Origin: an uncultured Agathobacter sp.
GTDB taxonomy: Bacteria; Bacillota; Clostridia; Lachnospirales; Lachnospiraceae
Assembly: GCA_910587655.1 (NCBI GenBank)
Contig: CAJUND010000008.1
Span: forward strand, 40,451 to 104,450
Direction: 5' to 3'
DNA: 64,000 bases
Position 1 is the stretch's first letter. Each line of letters begins with the position of its first letter. The position numbers and the translations under genes are program-made. Shown piece after piece: positions 1-9,567 of this stretch. The notes below the pieces were generated by a model, which was not told the origin of the DNA, did not search any database, and saw nothing but the letters and a program-made list of their open reading frames with translations.

Positions 1-979
1 CCTGCTTAAGTTTATTATTATCTACAAATCCTTTTATATTGCACTGCGGCAGACTGGTTGTTGCAAAAAGATTCATAACATAGGAACCTGTTCCCCAGAT
101 AACCAGTTCTGTTCCTGCTTTTTTCAGTCCTTCTACTGTTTTGTCTATCCGCTCTGCCCTCTCCTGCTGATGCCCGAAATAACGGCTCACCGCAGCTTCG
201 GTCGCTGTGTCCCTGCCGGGTGTCTTAACCCCGTCTGTTTTACGGTATACCTGTATTAAATCAACCCCAAAATGCTTCTGGTCTATCCGTTCCAGTCCAT
301 GCAGCGACATCAGATAATCCAGGGTGGTTTCTGAAAAATAATTAATATGTTCCAGATTAAAATAATTCGGAATGCTGGTCAGGTCTTCTCCTATCAGGGA
401 ATAATCAGGAACACTCACCATAAAGATTCCGTTCTTTTTCAGCATTCTTTCTATATTTGTAATTCCACATCCCGGAACCAGAAGATGCTCTGCTACCTCA
501 AACAGAAAAACACCGTCATAGCTTTCGTATTCCTCTGAAGAAATATCTGAATAAACACTTGCCACACGGGCTTTAATACCCGCCTCTTTCAGACGCTTTA
601 CACTTTCTTCTGAAGGATCTGTTCCTGTGACATCAAGATATCCATGCTCTTTCAGCGCCAGTTCAAAACGGCCGTTTCCCGCTCCCAGTTCCAGTAACAC
701 AGACTCTTTATCCACATATTTTTCCAAAAACCCTTCCACGCTTTCAAACCGCGCGCTGTTATCATCTTTGCTGTCATCTCCGTAAAAATTGCAGTTTGCA
801 TAATACCAGTCGTAATCTGCCATGGACGCGCTGGTATCAGCATATACCATTCCGCATTCTTTACATACAACCACATCATATGAATCCGGCAGATGGTATT
901 CCTCCGGGATTTTCATATTTATTTTATTTAAAAATTTTGAACTATTATTCCCACACACAGGACAGTTTCTGTTTCCCAT
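1..979 (-). CDS. SAM-dependent methyltransferase with N-terminal zinc motif, C-terminus cut by window edge
   Basis: The frame is open from an ATG at 979 to the window edge (326 residues seen, no stop). It opens with a CPVC...CKEC four-cysteine motif near residues 6-40, as in sugar C-methyltransferases of the NovU/TylCIII type. A class I SAM fold follows, with motif I ELGAGNGRFE near residue 98. The last visible part, VIWGTGSYVMNLF then FVDNN, resembles the Rossmann-like C-terminal half of these enzymes. It probably methylates a nucleotide-linked keto sugar, but the substrate cannot be read from the sequence. It is the last visible gene of the minus-strand island and follows the DegT aminotransferase by 12 bases. 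Confidence 0.8.
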   Translation of the reverse strand, partial: MGNRNCPVCGNNSSKFLNKINMKIPEEYHLPDSYDVVVCKECGMVYADTSASMADYDWYYANCNFYGDDSKDDNSARFESVEGFLEKYVDKESVLLELGAGNGRFELALKEHGYLDVTGTDPSEESVKRLKEAGIKARVASVYSDISSEEYESYDGVFLFEVAEHLLVPGCGITNIERMLKKNGIFMVSVPDYSLIGEDLTSIPNYFNLEHINYFSETTLDYLMSLHGLERIDQKHFGVDLIQVYRKTDGVKTPGRDTATEAAVSRYFGHQQERAERIDKTVEGLKKAGTELVIWGTGSYVMNLFATTSLPQCNIKGFVDNNKLKQ

Positions 980-991
980 AATCTTCCCTTT

Positions 992-2104
992 TTACCTCTT
1001 TTTTAAAGACAATATTATATCACAAACTCTATGAACTATATTTTCTTCCAGCTCTCCATACAATGGCAGTGTCATCACCTCTTTTGAAATGTTCCATGCC
1101 ACCGGTGTTTCCTCCGGCGTAAACCTTCCATGATAACATTCAAAACTGCTGGTAAGCGGATAAAAATATTTTCTGGCATAAATCTGGTATTTCTTCAATT
1201 CCCCGCATATTTCATCCCTGGAAGCCCCAAACTCTTCCGCGTTAATTACAACCGGAAAATATGCATAATTTGATTTTACATCCTTCTGTACTGCATTCAG
1301 CTGTATTCCTTTTTGCCTTTCCAGACGTTCTCTGTAACACTCTGTCAAATGTTTTCTTTTTTTAATTTCTCCATCAATATATCTGAGATTGCACAAGCCC
1401 ATTGCCGCCTGGAACTCATTCATTTTGGCGTTTGCGCCAATCCCATCCACTACTTCCTCATTGCATATACCAAAATTCTTAAGACGGGAAAGTTGTATCC
1501 CAAATGCTTCATCTGAAAAACAGACACAGCCTCCTTCTATTGTATTAAATACTTTCGTTGCATGAAAGCTGAAGATAGAGGCATCTCCATAACAGCCAAC
1601 TCCCTGCCCATGATAAGTTTCTGCAAATGCATGGGCAGCATCATAAATCACTTTTAATCCATGTTTTTTTGCAATCCTGTCTATTTCATTAACCTGACAT
1701 ATATTTCCATATACATGAACCGGCAGAATTGCAGAAGTCCTGTCCGTAATCAGCGTTTCTATCTTTGATACATCCATTGTAAAATCAAACGGATCTATAT
1801 CGCAAAATACAGGTTCCAGATTATTTCTGGTTATTGCATGTGTCGTAGAAGCAAACGTAAAGGGGGTTGTAATTATTTCTCCCTCCAGTTCCATTGCCTG
1901 CAACGCCATCTCCAGCGACATGTGACCATTGGACATCAGGGAAATTTCAGGGACGTGAAGATACTCCTTCAGCTTATCTTCTAGCTCCTGGTGCTTAACT
2001 CCCATATTCGTCAGCCAGTGGCTGTCCCATATGGGTCTGATTTCCTCAATATATTCTTCAAAAGACGGCATTAACGACCGCGTTACATTAATTCTTTTCT
2101 CCAT
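992..2104 (-). CDS. DegT/DnrJ/EryC1/StrS-family PLP aminotransferase
   Basis: The product has 370 residues, the usual length for this family. The PLP-binding lysine is in FHATKVFNTIEGG, and the YDAAHAF segment supplies the cofactor-contacting acidic residue. Family members transaminate nucleotide-linked keto sugars in the cytoplasm; the FHATK signature resembles VioA/FdtB-like 3- or 4-aminotransferases. Position 3 bases after the LuxE-LuxC fusion suggests tight coupling. An alternative reading is that it aminates an aldehyde released by LuxC, which is inference. The family call is strong and the substrate is unknown. Confidence 0.88.
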   Translation of the reverse strand: MEKRINVTRSLMPSFEEYIEEIRPIWDSHWLTNMGVKHQELEDKLKEYLHVPEISLMSNGHMSLEMALQAMELEGEIITTPFTFASTTHAITRNNLEPVFCDIDPFDFTMDVSKIETLITDRTSAILPVHVYGNICQVNEIDRIAKKHGLKVIYDAAHAFAETYHGQGVGCYGDASIFSFHATKVFNTIEGGCVCFSDEAFGIQLSRLKNFGICNEEVVDGIGANAKMNEFQAAMGLCNLRYIDGEIKKRKHLTECYRERLERQKGIQLNAVQKDVKSNYAYFPVVINAEEFGASRDEICGELKKYQIYARKYFYPLTSSFECYHGRFTPEETPVAWNISKEVMTLPLYGELEENIVHRVCDIILSLKKR

Positions 2105-2107
2105 TAT

Positions 2108-4489
2108 TTACATATCCTTGTCCGAATAACTGCCATCCTGCTGCACGATTGTTCTTGTCAGCCGTTCCACCAGATTATATCCATCCCAGAGCATATCAAA
2201 ATCCATTGTATGCCCTACAGGTACTATTCTGTCTATCCCCTTTATTCCAGAATCAAGCAATGGTTTAAGTATTTTTCTGTCTCCCAGCAGTCCCACAGTC
2301 TGGCAGTGCATATTATCACAGAAATCCTTCAGTTCCATTACATTGTTACAGTCATATTCATAAAAATATCCTGCATTTCCCCTGTAATTCATAAGCTTTC
2401 TGTTAAGCTCCGACACATGCACCCGGACCAGAAGATTATCTTTATGATAGTCGGAAAATTTAATATCCCCTGCGTCCCCAGCCGCTGCCATACAAAACAT
2501 GGCAAATTTGTCAATTCCCTGAACCGGCTGAAAAGAATATTTTTTCTTTGCCATATCATACAGACTGTCCCAGAAAATCTGCCTGGCCTTCTCTTTTTTT
2601 GAACCGGTCCATACAACTGCCATGGGACTCGTACAAGCATTCTGGTCTGATAAATATGTATCATTATAAAAATCAGACGCTATTTTACCTGCTACAACTT
2701 CCCTTATATTTCCACTGGTATCGACAGTCATTTTTAAATACATATCAGAATCTATAACTGCCAGGGAATAGCGGTCCGCAAACGTTATTTCTGTTGCGCG
2801 GGGCATAAGGGCGGACTTCCTTATGTCCGCTATCGTGGCATTTCCACCCCAGACAATCCTTGTATCACAAAGTGACGAAAGAAGATTATTAATTTTCCTG
2901 TTCCTCTCATATCTTACCAGACAAACATATGGTTTTATTTCTTTATGTTTTTCCAGAACAACATGAACAGCATGATTAATAATCCGTACCTGCGGAAAAT
3001 CCTTAGAGGGAATCCTCACAATATTTGCATTCCCACAAAGCAGTCCGGTACACAGTGAATACGCGTAATTTACAGGCACATTAGAAGGTGCTATATGAAA
3101 CGCAACCCCCCGTCCCATGTGTATATTAGTACTATCCGTTAAAAAACGCTTCCGCATATGAACCAATGATGATTTTCTCAGCCAGAAACCAAGTGTTACC
3201 ACATCCGGATATATCTTTGCACTGCTGTCCTTTATTATCTCTTTTGATAAATCACTTAAAAAATTCAGAATACTTTCTGAAAATGCCTTATGTGGTGAAA
3301 CGGACGGCATATTAAGCAGAATATCTTCATTTCCCTCCAGATACCGGATACCAGACAGACAGCCGGTATCAGCAGCACTGCCACCAGGAATTATTTCTGC
3401 TCCGTGTTCAGCTGCGAATGTATCACTACAGCCACGGATTTCAGCATTTTTCAACCTTCCAAATATTTTAAAATACTTCCCCTTTCTGCCACACGAACAG
3501 TCATCCTCCCCTAAAATCATTCCTTCATCCTCTGTCAGTAAGGAATGTCCCGGATAGGATTCCGGCACTGCTGAGACCACCTGAATAATTCCTTTTTCTC
3601 CAGTCCTGCATTCTGAAAAATCCTCCGCCCTTCTGACAATGACATCCGAAAAAATACTGGCATGTAAATGCCCATATTCACACTGCATATAAATACATCC
3701 TGTCTGTTCAACCATTCCATAATAATCATAAATATAATCCAGTCCACAGACAGCTTTCAGGTTTTCATGAAACTCTTTGGGACTCACTGCTTCACCGGCA
3801 AGTTTTTTCCACCCTCCCCCGTGAATCAAAACACTGTTGGATAAGTCAAAGAACACGCCCTGCTTCCTAAGCCGTACCAGCTCCTTATAAAAATACTGCC
3901 AAATCATAAAAGTAAATCCAAACAGCAAGATCCTCTGTCCACTAAAATTTTCCAGAAATTCTCTGATACCATCCACATCAAGCTTCATATCATCATCTAA
4001 CGCATATATCTTCTTCGCTCCAAAAATAGAAAATCCAAGAATTCCCGCTCCCCTTGCCGAAAACATCTGCCGGTTCTTAACAACAGAAGGACAGTCAATA
4101 ATAATCATCGGCATACGGGCAGACCCTATAAAATCTGAAACTATTTTAACCATCGTCTTCTGCTGGTTTGATGCAGTTATCTTATCCAGATATATTTTTG
4201 ATACGGCTTGTCCAGATGTTCCTGATGAAGTCATTGTTTTAACTACTTCATCCTGCGGTATGCTTTTTAAAGGTAATTCCTTAAAAAGCCTGACAGGCAA
4301 AAACGGCAGGTCTTTATATGAACCTACTCTGCCTTTGTCATAATCTATACTATTTAATATTTTCCCATATTCAGGACATTCTTTCCTATGAAACTCGGTA
4401 AGCTCCAAAAGACGCTCAGTAAGCATTTTTTCTTTTTCTTCTTTTCCCAGAGAATACGGCGGTATTTTAAGCAGTTCCTCATATAACAT
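2108..4489 (-). CDS. LuxE-type acyl-protein synthetase fused to LuxC-type acyl-CoA reductase
   Basis: This 793-residue protein joins two activities that are separate subunits in luminous bacteria. Residues 1 to about 395 match the LuxE acyl-protein synthetase family (SSGTSGQ ATP-binding loop at 88-94). Residues about 420-793 match LuxC: the MGRGVAFHIAPSNVPVNYAYS segment, here shortened to MGRGVAFHIAPSN, then the nucleophile region SDQNACTSP with Cys619, and the terminal GYNLVERLTR. LuxE activates a carboxylic acid as acyl-AMP and acylates a cysteine; LuxC reduces the thioester to an aldehyde with NADPH. Neighbouring AMP ligase and ACP genes fit acyl-thioester chemistry. No luxA or luxB is present, so bioluminescence is not implied. 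Confidence 0.87.
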   Translation of the reverse strand: MLYEELLKIPPYSLGKEEKEKMLTERLLELTEFHRKECPEYGKILNSIDYDKGRVGSYKDLPFLPVRLFKELPLKSIPQDEVVKTMTSSGTSGQAVSKIYLDKITASNQQKTMVKIVSDFIGSARMPMIIIDCPSVVKNRQMFSARGAGILGFSIFGAKKIYALDDDMKLDVDGIREFLENFSGQRILLFGFTFMIWQYFYKELVRLRKQGVFFDLSNSVLIHGGGWKKLAGEAVSPKEFHENLKAVCGLDYIYDYYGMVEQTGCIYMQCEYGHLHASIFSDVIVRRAEDFSECRTGEKGIIQVVSAVPESYPGHSLLTEDEGMILGEDDCSCGRKGKYFKIFGRLKNAEIRGCSDTFAAEHGAEIIPGGSAADTGCLSGIRYLEGNEDILLNMPSVSPHKAFSESILNFLSDLSKEIIKDSSAKIYPDVVTLGFWLRKSSLVHMRKRFLTDSTNIHMGRGVAFHIAPSNVPVNYAYSLCTGLLCGNANIVRIPSKDFPQVRIINHAVHVVLEKHKEIKPYVCLVRYERNRKINNLLSSLCDTRIVWGGNATIADIRKSALMPRATEITFADRYSLAVIDSDMYLKMTVDTSGNIREVVAGKIASDFYNDTYLSDQNACTSPMAVVWTGSKKEKARQIFWDSLYDMAKKKYSFQPVQGIDKFAMFCMAAAGDAGDIKFSDYHKDNLLVRVHVSELNRKLMNYRGNAGYFYEYDCNNVMELKDFCDNMHCQTVGLLGDRKILKPLLDSGIKGIDRIVPVGHTMDFDMLWDGYNLVERLTRTIVQQDGSYSDKDM

Positions 4490-4526
4490 TTCTTATTTAA
4501 CCCCTCTTATATACAGCAATACTATT

Positions 4527-5954
4527 TTAGCTTTTTTCAATCTGATAATATTTTTTTAGCTCTGCATACAAAATCTTTCCCGCATCATTATGAGGAATAT
4601 TATCAATAGCAATAACTTTATATGCCGCCGGATTCAGTTTCGTTTTGGACACAACAAATTTTTTGACATCTTCAGCCTGTTTTTCATCTGTTATAAATAT
4701 ACACATATGATCATCAATACCGGTACTGGCTACATCAATATCCTGATATTGGCTTTTAATCATCCTGTCAATTTCATCCAAATTCACGCGATTACCATAA
4801 ATCTTCAAAAACCTCTTTTTTCTGCCCACGATATAATAGTAGCCGTCCTTATCAAGTTGCGCCATATCACCTGTATAAAGAATTCCTCTCCTTTCATCTC
4901 CCAGCTTCAGATCTTCACCGCACTCTGCATATCCCAGGGTAACGTTTGGACCTTCGTACACCAATTCTCCCGCTGTGTCTGCTTCCTTTATGGACAACCC
5001 TTCCGCATCTATCAGCGTAAATTTTCCTCCCGGAATAGCAATTCCCATGGCACCACATTTTTTTACCGCCATCTCCGGCGGCAGATAACCCATCCGGGCA
5101 GTAGCCTCACACTGCCCATACATTACAACAAAGTGCTTATCTTTTTCCGCCGCATACTTCGCAAATTTTGCATGTAAACCTGTAGTTAGCTTCCCTCCCG
5201 CCTGCGTCATAGTCCTAAGCGACGGCAAATTCATTTTCGTAAAACGGAGTTTGTCTAACATTTCATAAGTGTATGGTACTCCGCCAAACGAAGTCGCCTC
5301 CTGTTCTTTGAAAAATCCCCAAAACTCTTTCTGCATCAGTGATTTTTCTGTCACCAGTACCGTTGCCCCCACCAAAAAATGGCTATTCAAAATAGATAAC
5401 CCATATGTATAATTCATTGGCAGTGTTGTAACAGGCCGCTCTGTTTCATCCAAATTCAGATAAGCTACAATTGACTGCGCATTTGATAAAATATTTGCGT
5501 AACTCTGCCTGACAAATTTAGGACTCCCTGTAGAACCTGACGTCGTTAATAACAATCCCAATTCACCATACAATGGATATTCCTTATCATACAATGTCCT
5601 TAATAAGGTATAGTCATACTCCGAACACACGACCTCCATCCTGGAAAAAAGCTTATCCGGAACCATATCGGACGGCAGCCATATATATGAAGGTGAATAA
5701 ATTGTAAACAAATTTTGCATCAAAGAAGATTCTAAATCTGCATTCAGCATAACAGGTACAATTTGCAAATTCAAAAAAGCAACATATCCCGCAACCGCTC
5801 CAATGCTGTTTCTGCACAGCGAAATTACCAGGGTACGTCTCCCAATCGCATCCGCAATTCTTTGCTGTACCGCGGCAATATCGTGATATGTTACATGTAC
5901 TCCCTTATCATCAATCATTGCCACATGATGATCATATCGTTCCAAATCCCACAT
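4527..5954 (-). CDS. AMP-dependent acyl/aryl-CoA or acyl-ACP ligase (ANL superfamily)
   Basis: About 475 residues. The P-loop LLTTSGSTGSPKFV lies near residue 140, the adenylate motif is VVMYGQCEATARMGYL, and the hinge region is YTGD then GRKKRFLKIYGNRVNLDEID; the near-C-terminal lysine is in HNDAGKILY. These enzymes activate a carboxylate as AMP ester and load it on CoA or a phosphopantetheine carrier. With an ACP upstream and LuxE-LuxC 37 bases downstream, loading of that ACP is the natural guess. The ATG at 5954 is preferred over a GTG at 5960 because AGG sits closer to it. Confidence 0.85.
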   Translation of the reverse strand: MWDLERYDHHVAMIDDKGVHVTYHDIAAVQQRIADAIGRRTLVISLCRNSIGAVAGYVAFLNLQIVPVMLNADLESSLMQNLFTIYSPSYIWLPSDMVPDKLFSRMEVVCSEYDYTLLRTLYDKEYPLYGELGLLLTTSGSTGSPKFVRQSYANILSNAQSIVAYLNLDETERPVTTLPMNYTYGLSILNSHFLVGATVLVTEKSLMQKEFWGFFKEQEATSFGGVPYTYEMLDKLRFTKMNLPSLRTMTQAGGKLTTGLHAKFAKYAAEKDKHFVVMYGQCEATARMGYLPPEMAVKKCGAMGIAIPGGKFTLIDAEGLSIKEADTAGELVYEGPNVTLGYAECGEDLKLGDERRGILYTGDMAQLDKDGYYYIVGRKKRFLKIYGNRVNLDEIDRMIKSQYQDIDVASTGIDDHMCIFITDEKQAEDVKKFVVSKTKLNPAAYKVIAIDNIPHNDAGKILYAELKKYYQIEKS

Positions 5955-5985
5955 AAGCACCTGTCTTTCTACTCTCAGCCTTCAT

Positions 5986-6969
5986 TTACTTAACGATAAC
6001 CACCGTTCCAGCCACATCAGGTATAGGCACATAGGCCGCACCATTTTCTTCGCAAAAATCTAATACAGCATCTCTGTTTTCTATGAATGCCAAATTATGA
6101 AAATCATGCACCATAATATATCCGCCCCTGCTCAGATGAGGATATATTACCTCTAATCCTCTTTTGGTCGAATCATAAAAATCAATATCCAGACTCACAA
6201 ACGCAAGGTCTTCTTCCAAATCAAATGATTCAGGAAAATATCCTTTTTTTACAACGCAGTTTTCTCTGCAGGGCATACTCTGCAGTACTTCTTCAACCGG
6301 TATTCCTCTTTCTGCTAAAGCATACAGCTTTTCTCCCCAGCCCATTTCCAGAGCCTTGTCCTTATCTTTCGCACTTAATCCCTCAAACGTGTCAAACAAA
6401 TACAGTCTGCGATTTGGAAAGAGCAGATTAATCTTTTGAGCAAATTCCCCCTGCGATACTCCGATTTCCGCAACACTGCCCTTTATATTCCGTCTGTTTA
6501 TCTCCTCCGCCAGAAAAGCTAAAGTCTGTTCTCTCACAAAATCTCTCTTTATGACATCCTTGTTTTCCAGGATATTCATGCCGCATATAAAATACTCTTT
6601 TCCCGGAATGTCAAACAGCTCGGAAATTTTTTCATTGTGCAGTTTTTCCTGCACAATCTTACTGCACTCTTTTTGGAGCAGATTTTCAGCATAGGACATC
6701 CCTGTGTATGCGTAGCCGACAATCTTATCATTTGGCACACCTGCCTTTTCCAGAATTTCAATCCCTTTCATCGTATTACCGAAAGCCACTACAATATAAT
6801 CATACTCTGTCTCCTGCAACTGTTCTAACGTGATTGTTGATATCCCATTGACAACTTCACTCGCTCCGGTTACTAAATAGGCTGCTATTTTTACCTGCTC
6901 TCTTAAATGCTCTGTCAGAAATTTACTTACAGAGCCGGTTCCAAATAATATTACACGAACTTCCTTCAT
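5986..6969 (-). CDS. TylF/MycF-type O-methyltransferase with N-terminal Rossmann-like domain
   Basis: 327 residues. The C-terminal two thirds carry the macrocin O-methyltransferase pattern: AEIGVSQGEFAQKI, LYLFDTFEGLS, KKGYFPES and LDIDFYDSTKRGLEVIYPHL, followed by GGYIMVHDF. The acidic residues in this last block bind the catalytic metal in TylF/MycF. Residues 1-95 (ILFGTGSVSKFL) form an extra Rossmann-like domain that also occurs in other proteins of the island. Likely role: O-methylation of a sugar hydroxyl. A good Shine-Dalgarno (GGAAGGG) precedes the ATG. Confidence 0.82.
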   Translation of the reverse strand: MKEVRVILFGTGSVSKFLTEHLREQVKIAAYLVTGASEVVNGISTITLEQLQETEYDYIVVAFGNTMKGIEILEKAGVPNDKIVGYAYTGMSYAENLLQKECSKIVQEKLHNEKISELFDIPGKEYFICGMNILENKDVIKRDFVREQTLAFLAEEINRRNIKGSVAEIGVSQGEFAQKINLLFPNRRLYLFDTFEGLSAKDKDKALEMGWGEKLYALAERGIPVEEVLQSMPCRENCVVKKGYFPESFDLEEDLAFVSLDIDFYDSTKRGLEVIYPHLSRGGYIMVHDFHNLAFIENRDAVLDFCEENGAAYVPIPDVAGTVVIVK

Positions 6970-6983
6970 GCTGTTTTCCCTTC

Positions 6984-7898
6984 CTAGATTATTTTGTGAC
7001 TGTCATATTCCCTTTTTATATCCTCTACAATCCGCAATAAATCATAACTGGCTGCAAATCCTAATTCCTGTTTTGCTTTTTCAACGCTCAGACACTTTGT
7101 TGTACCCCATTCTTCTTTTTCTGGATACAACTCTATTCCGCCTTCATTCTTAAAAACCTTGCAAAAGGCTTCCGCTATTTCCATATTTGTGGTTATCCGG
7201 CCGGAACCAATGTTGTATATCCCTTCTGCCTCCTTATCCAGAGCCATTGTGAATGCCCTTGTCACGTCTTTCACATAAATCAAATCCCTGCCGCCAATTC
7301 CCCTGCCATAAATTGGTATCGGTCTACCCTCCGCCGAAGCATTTAAAAGAACCGACCAAAACGGATTCAGCATCCCCCTGCTTAGATCCAAACCACATAC
7401 CTCAGCCATTCTCAGGGTTTTTATCTTCATCCTGTAACTATCATTATAAAATTTCGCAAGCACTTCACCACATAATTTGCTGACACCATACTCATCCTCT
7501 GGTTTTGGTATTTGCTTTTCCTTTAACAAATCTGCTTCCGCCTGCTCCCCCCAAACAGCTTTAGAAGATGCGTTTATTATATTTTTAATCCCAATTTCTT
7601 TACATGCTTCAAACACGCTGGCACTCGCCATAACATTCGGCAAATACTCCTCCATTTTAAGAGGATTCCTGTTCTTGGGCATACCCTTTGCTGCCAAGTG
7701 AATCACAGCGTCACACCCTTCCAAGGCTCTTTTTAAACTGTCAACTGTGTAATCACACTCTATAAATCTTTCATCTGCCCATTCTTTAATCGCTCTGCTT
7801 TTATCTCTTATAGGAACTACGAAATCATAGTTTTCCCCGTAATCCCTGATCAAATATTGTCCTATAAATCCGGTTCCACCGGTTACTCCTACACGCAT
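6984..7898 (-). CDS. NAD-dependent epimerase/dehydratase family protein
   Basis: 304 residues, an extended short-chain dehydrogenase. The dinucleotide loop GVTGGTGFIGQYL is at residues 4-16, and the catalytic pair is in YGVSKLCGE. Family members epimerise, reduce or dehydrate nucleotide sugars. It lies between the transketolase pair and the TylF-like methyltransferase, with 8-14 base gaps on both sides, so it is part of the same transcript. The exact reaction is not predictable. Confidence 0.85.
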   Translation of the reverse strand: MRVGVTGGTGFIGQYLIRDYGENYDFVVPIRDKSRAIKEWADERFIECDYTVDSLKRALEGCDAVIHLAAKGMPKNRNPLKMEEYLPNVMASASVFEACKEIGIKNIINASSKAVWGEQAEADLLKEKQIPKPEDEYGVSKLCGEVLAKFYNDSYRMKIKTLRMAEVCGLDLSRGMLNPFWSVLLNASAEGRPIPIYGRGIGGRDLIYVKDVTRAFTMALDKEAEGIYNIGSGRITTNMEIAEAFCKVFKNEGGIELYPEKEEWGTTKCLSVEKAKQELGFAASYDLLRIVEDIKREYDSHKII

Positions 7899-7906
7899 CT
7901 TATCAC

Positions 7907-8794
7907 CTATTGAATTAATTTTTTATATTTTTCCCTTACTGCTTCAACCGTCATCCCATACATGGGTGCATTCGCTATTACATAGCCATGATTTGTAATA
8001 AATTCAAGGGGATATCCCACAAAATCCATTTTAACTCTTTCTCCATGCAATGCCTTCATTACCTGATGCAGTATCCCTCCCTGGTATGCCGGTTCCATCA
8101 GCAACAGACGACCATTTGTATAATTTGACCGTAAAGTATCCTCATCAAACGGAGCAACAGACGTATAATACAAAATTGTAACATCCTCATCCTGCAGCGC
8201 ACGCATAGCTAATTCCAGCATCGGTCCTACGGCTAATACGGTTGCCTTACTTCCCTTCTTTACAACATTCGCCTTACCAAAAGCAACCGATTGAGCACAT
8301 GAATTGGAGAAAAAAGATATCCTGTATACTGTAGGATTTCCATTATCGTATGTTTCCGAAAAAAGTGCACTAAATTCGTCCGGCCTGCCCGGAACTACAA
8401 TCTCCATGCCAGGTATCATGGACAATACGGACAAAGCCGCCGGACAACAGTGCGTTGCTCCTAACGTTCCAATTTCCGTACTTCCGCCATATACGACAAA
8501 ATCGCCGCCCAACTGCTGATATCCAAAATCAATTTTAAGCTGTTCATATGCACGCTCAATCATAAAGGTCGAATGCCCATAGACAATGGGAATCATTCCC
8601 GCTATTGACATCCCCGACGCAATGCCGATAATCGACTGCTCCATGATGCCGGCATCAATAAATCTCCCCGGAAATTTCCGGGACAAATCCACATATACCC
8701 CCACCCCCGAAGCACCTAACAAAACAACTGTCCGTTCATCCCCTGCCATTATATTTTCAATTGTTTTGTAAAACATTGCCGTCATTTCATTCAT
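7907..8794 (-). CDS. Split transketolase, C-terminal (pyrimidine-binding/transketolase_C) subunit
   Basis: 295 residues, corresponding to the second half of transketolase: PGRFIDAGIMEQSIIGIASGMS contains the glutamate that activates the TPP pyrimidine ring (given here as a 20-residue core, DAGIMEQSIIGIASGMS). The transketolase C-terminal domain follows (AVGPMLELAMRAL). It pairs with the N-terminal subunit directly upstream, 2 bases away. Split transketolases transfer C2-ketol units between ketoses and aldehyde acceptors. This is one of two such pairs in the island, so a specialised acceptor is likely. The primary pentose-phosphate enzyme would not be expected to be duplicated here. Confidence 0.88.
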   Translation of the reverse strand: MNEMTAMFYKTIENIMAGDERTVVLLGASGVGVYVDLSRKFPGRFIDAGIMEQSIIGIASGMSIAGMIPIVYGHSTFMIERAYEQLKIDFGYQQLGGDFVVYGGSTEIGTLGATHCCPAALSVLSMIPGMEIVVPGRPDEFSALFSETYDNGNPTVYRISFFSNSCAQSVAFGKANVVKKGSKATVLAVGPMLELAMRALQDEDVTILYYTSVAPFDEDTLRSNYTNGRLLLMEPAYQGGILHQVMKALHGERVKMDFVGYPLEFITNHGYVIANAPMYGMTVEAVREKYKKLIQ

Positions 8795-8796
8795 AG

Positions 8797-9567
8797 TCAG
8801 CGCAAGTCCTCCATAATCACTGCATAGTCTTCATCTGAGACAGCCTTCTCATGCCATACCGCGTGATTTTCCTCAAAAATTCTTACTCCATTGCCCTTAA
8901 CCGTATCTGCTATGACAACATATGGCTTTCCTGCGGGTTGTCTTAACAGCACCCTGCGCAGACTTTCCTCATCATGTCCGTCCACTTTGACCGCTTCCCA
9001 CTCAAACGCACGGAATTTCCCTATAATATCCGGCATATATTCCGTAGACTTATTGTCATCAATAATACAGCAGACATTATCAAGCTTCATTCTTGCAGCA
9101 AATATAACACTTTCCCAAATACTTCCCTCGTTTAGCTCTCCGTCACCCACAGTAATAAACAATCTGCTGGTCTTCCCCTGAAGCTTCCACGCATATGCAA
9201 CGCCTACGGCATTGGGAAGCCCATGCCCAAGCGAGCCTGTGGAAATAAGCGTTCCCGGTGTATGATGTCTGTCCTGATGAACACCCAGCCTGCTGTTTCT
9301 TTTTTTATAGGTATAAAATTCCTCTCTGGTAATAATTCCAAGTGTTTCATATACCGCATACAACGCCAGTGCCGTGTGCCCGTTACTGAGAACGAGCTGG
9401 TCGCTTCCTTCGCCATCAATCCCATTTTCTATATTCATGACATCCCGTAACAGGACATTAAATATTTCCAGCATTGCCATTGCCGGCGACATGTGAGCTG
9501 CAATCCCGGTAGTATGTACCATCTCAACAATATTTATTTTTTGTTCCCTGATATCTTTTTCATACAT
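8797..9567 (-). CDS. Split transketolase, N-terminal (TPP-binding) subunit
   Basis: 256 residues. The TPP/Mg motif is VGDGELNEGSIWES followed by IIDDNKS, and the early SNGHTALALYA histidine region is typical of transketolase N-terminal subunits. It forms a heteromeric enzyme with the gene 2 bases downstream. Its start overlaps the end of the radical SAM gene by 8 bases, so translation is probably coupled. It is divergent from the second N-terminal subunit in this window, suggesting different acceptor use. Confidence 0.88.
   Translation of the reverse strand: MYEKDIREQKINIVEMVHTTGIAAHMSPAMAMLEIFNVLLRDVMNIENGIDGEGSDQLVLSNGHTALALYAVYETLGIITREEFYTYKKRNSRLGVHQDRHHTPGTLISTGSLGHGLPNAVGVAYAWKLQGKTSRLFITVGDGELNEGSIWESVIFAARMKLDNVCCIIDDNKSTEYMPDIIGKFRAFEWEAVKVDGHDEESLRRVLLRQPAGKPYVVIADTVKGNGVRIFEENHAVWHEKAVSDEDYAVIMEDLR

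Noticed and set aside
2108..4489. Bioluminescence operon suggested by LuxE and LuxC homology
   Set aside because: No luxA, luxB or luxD is present and the organism appears strictly anaerobic.
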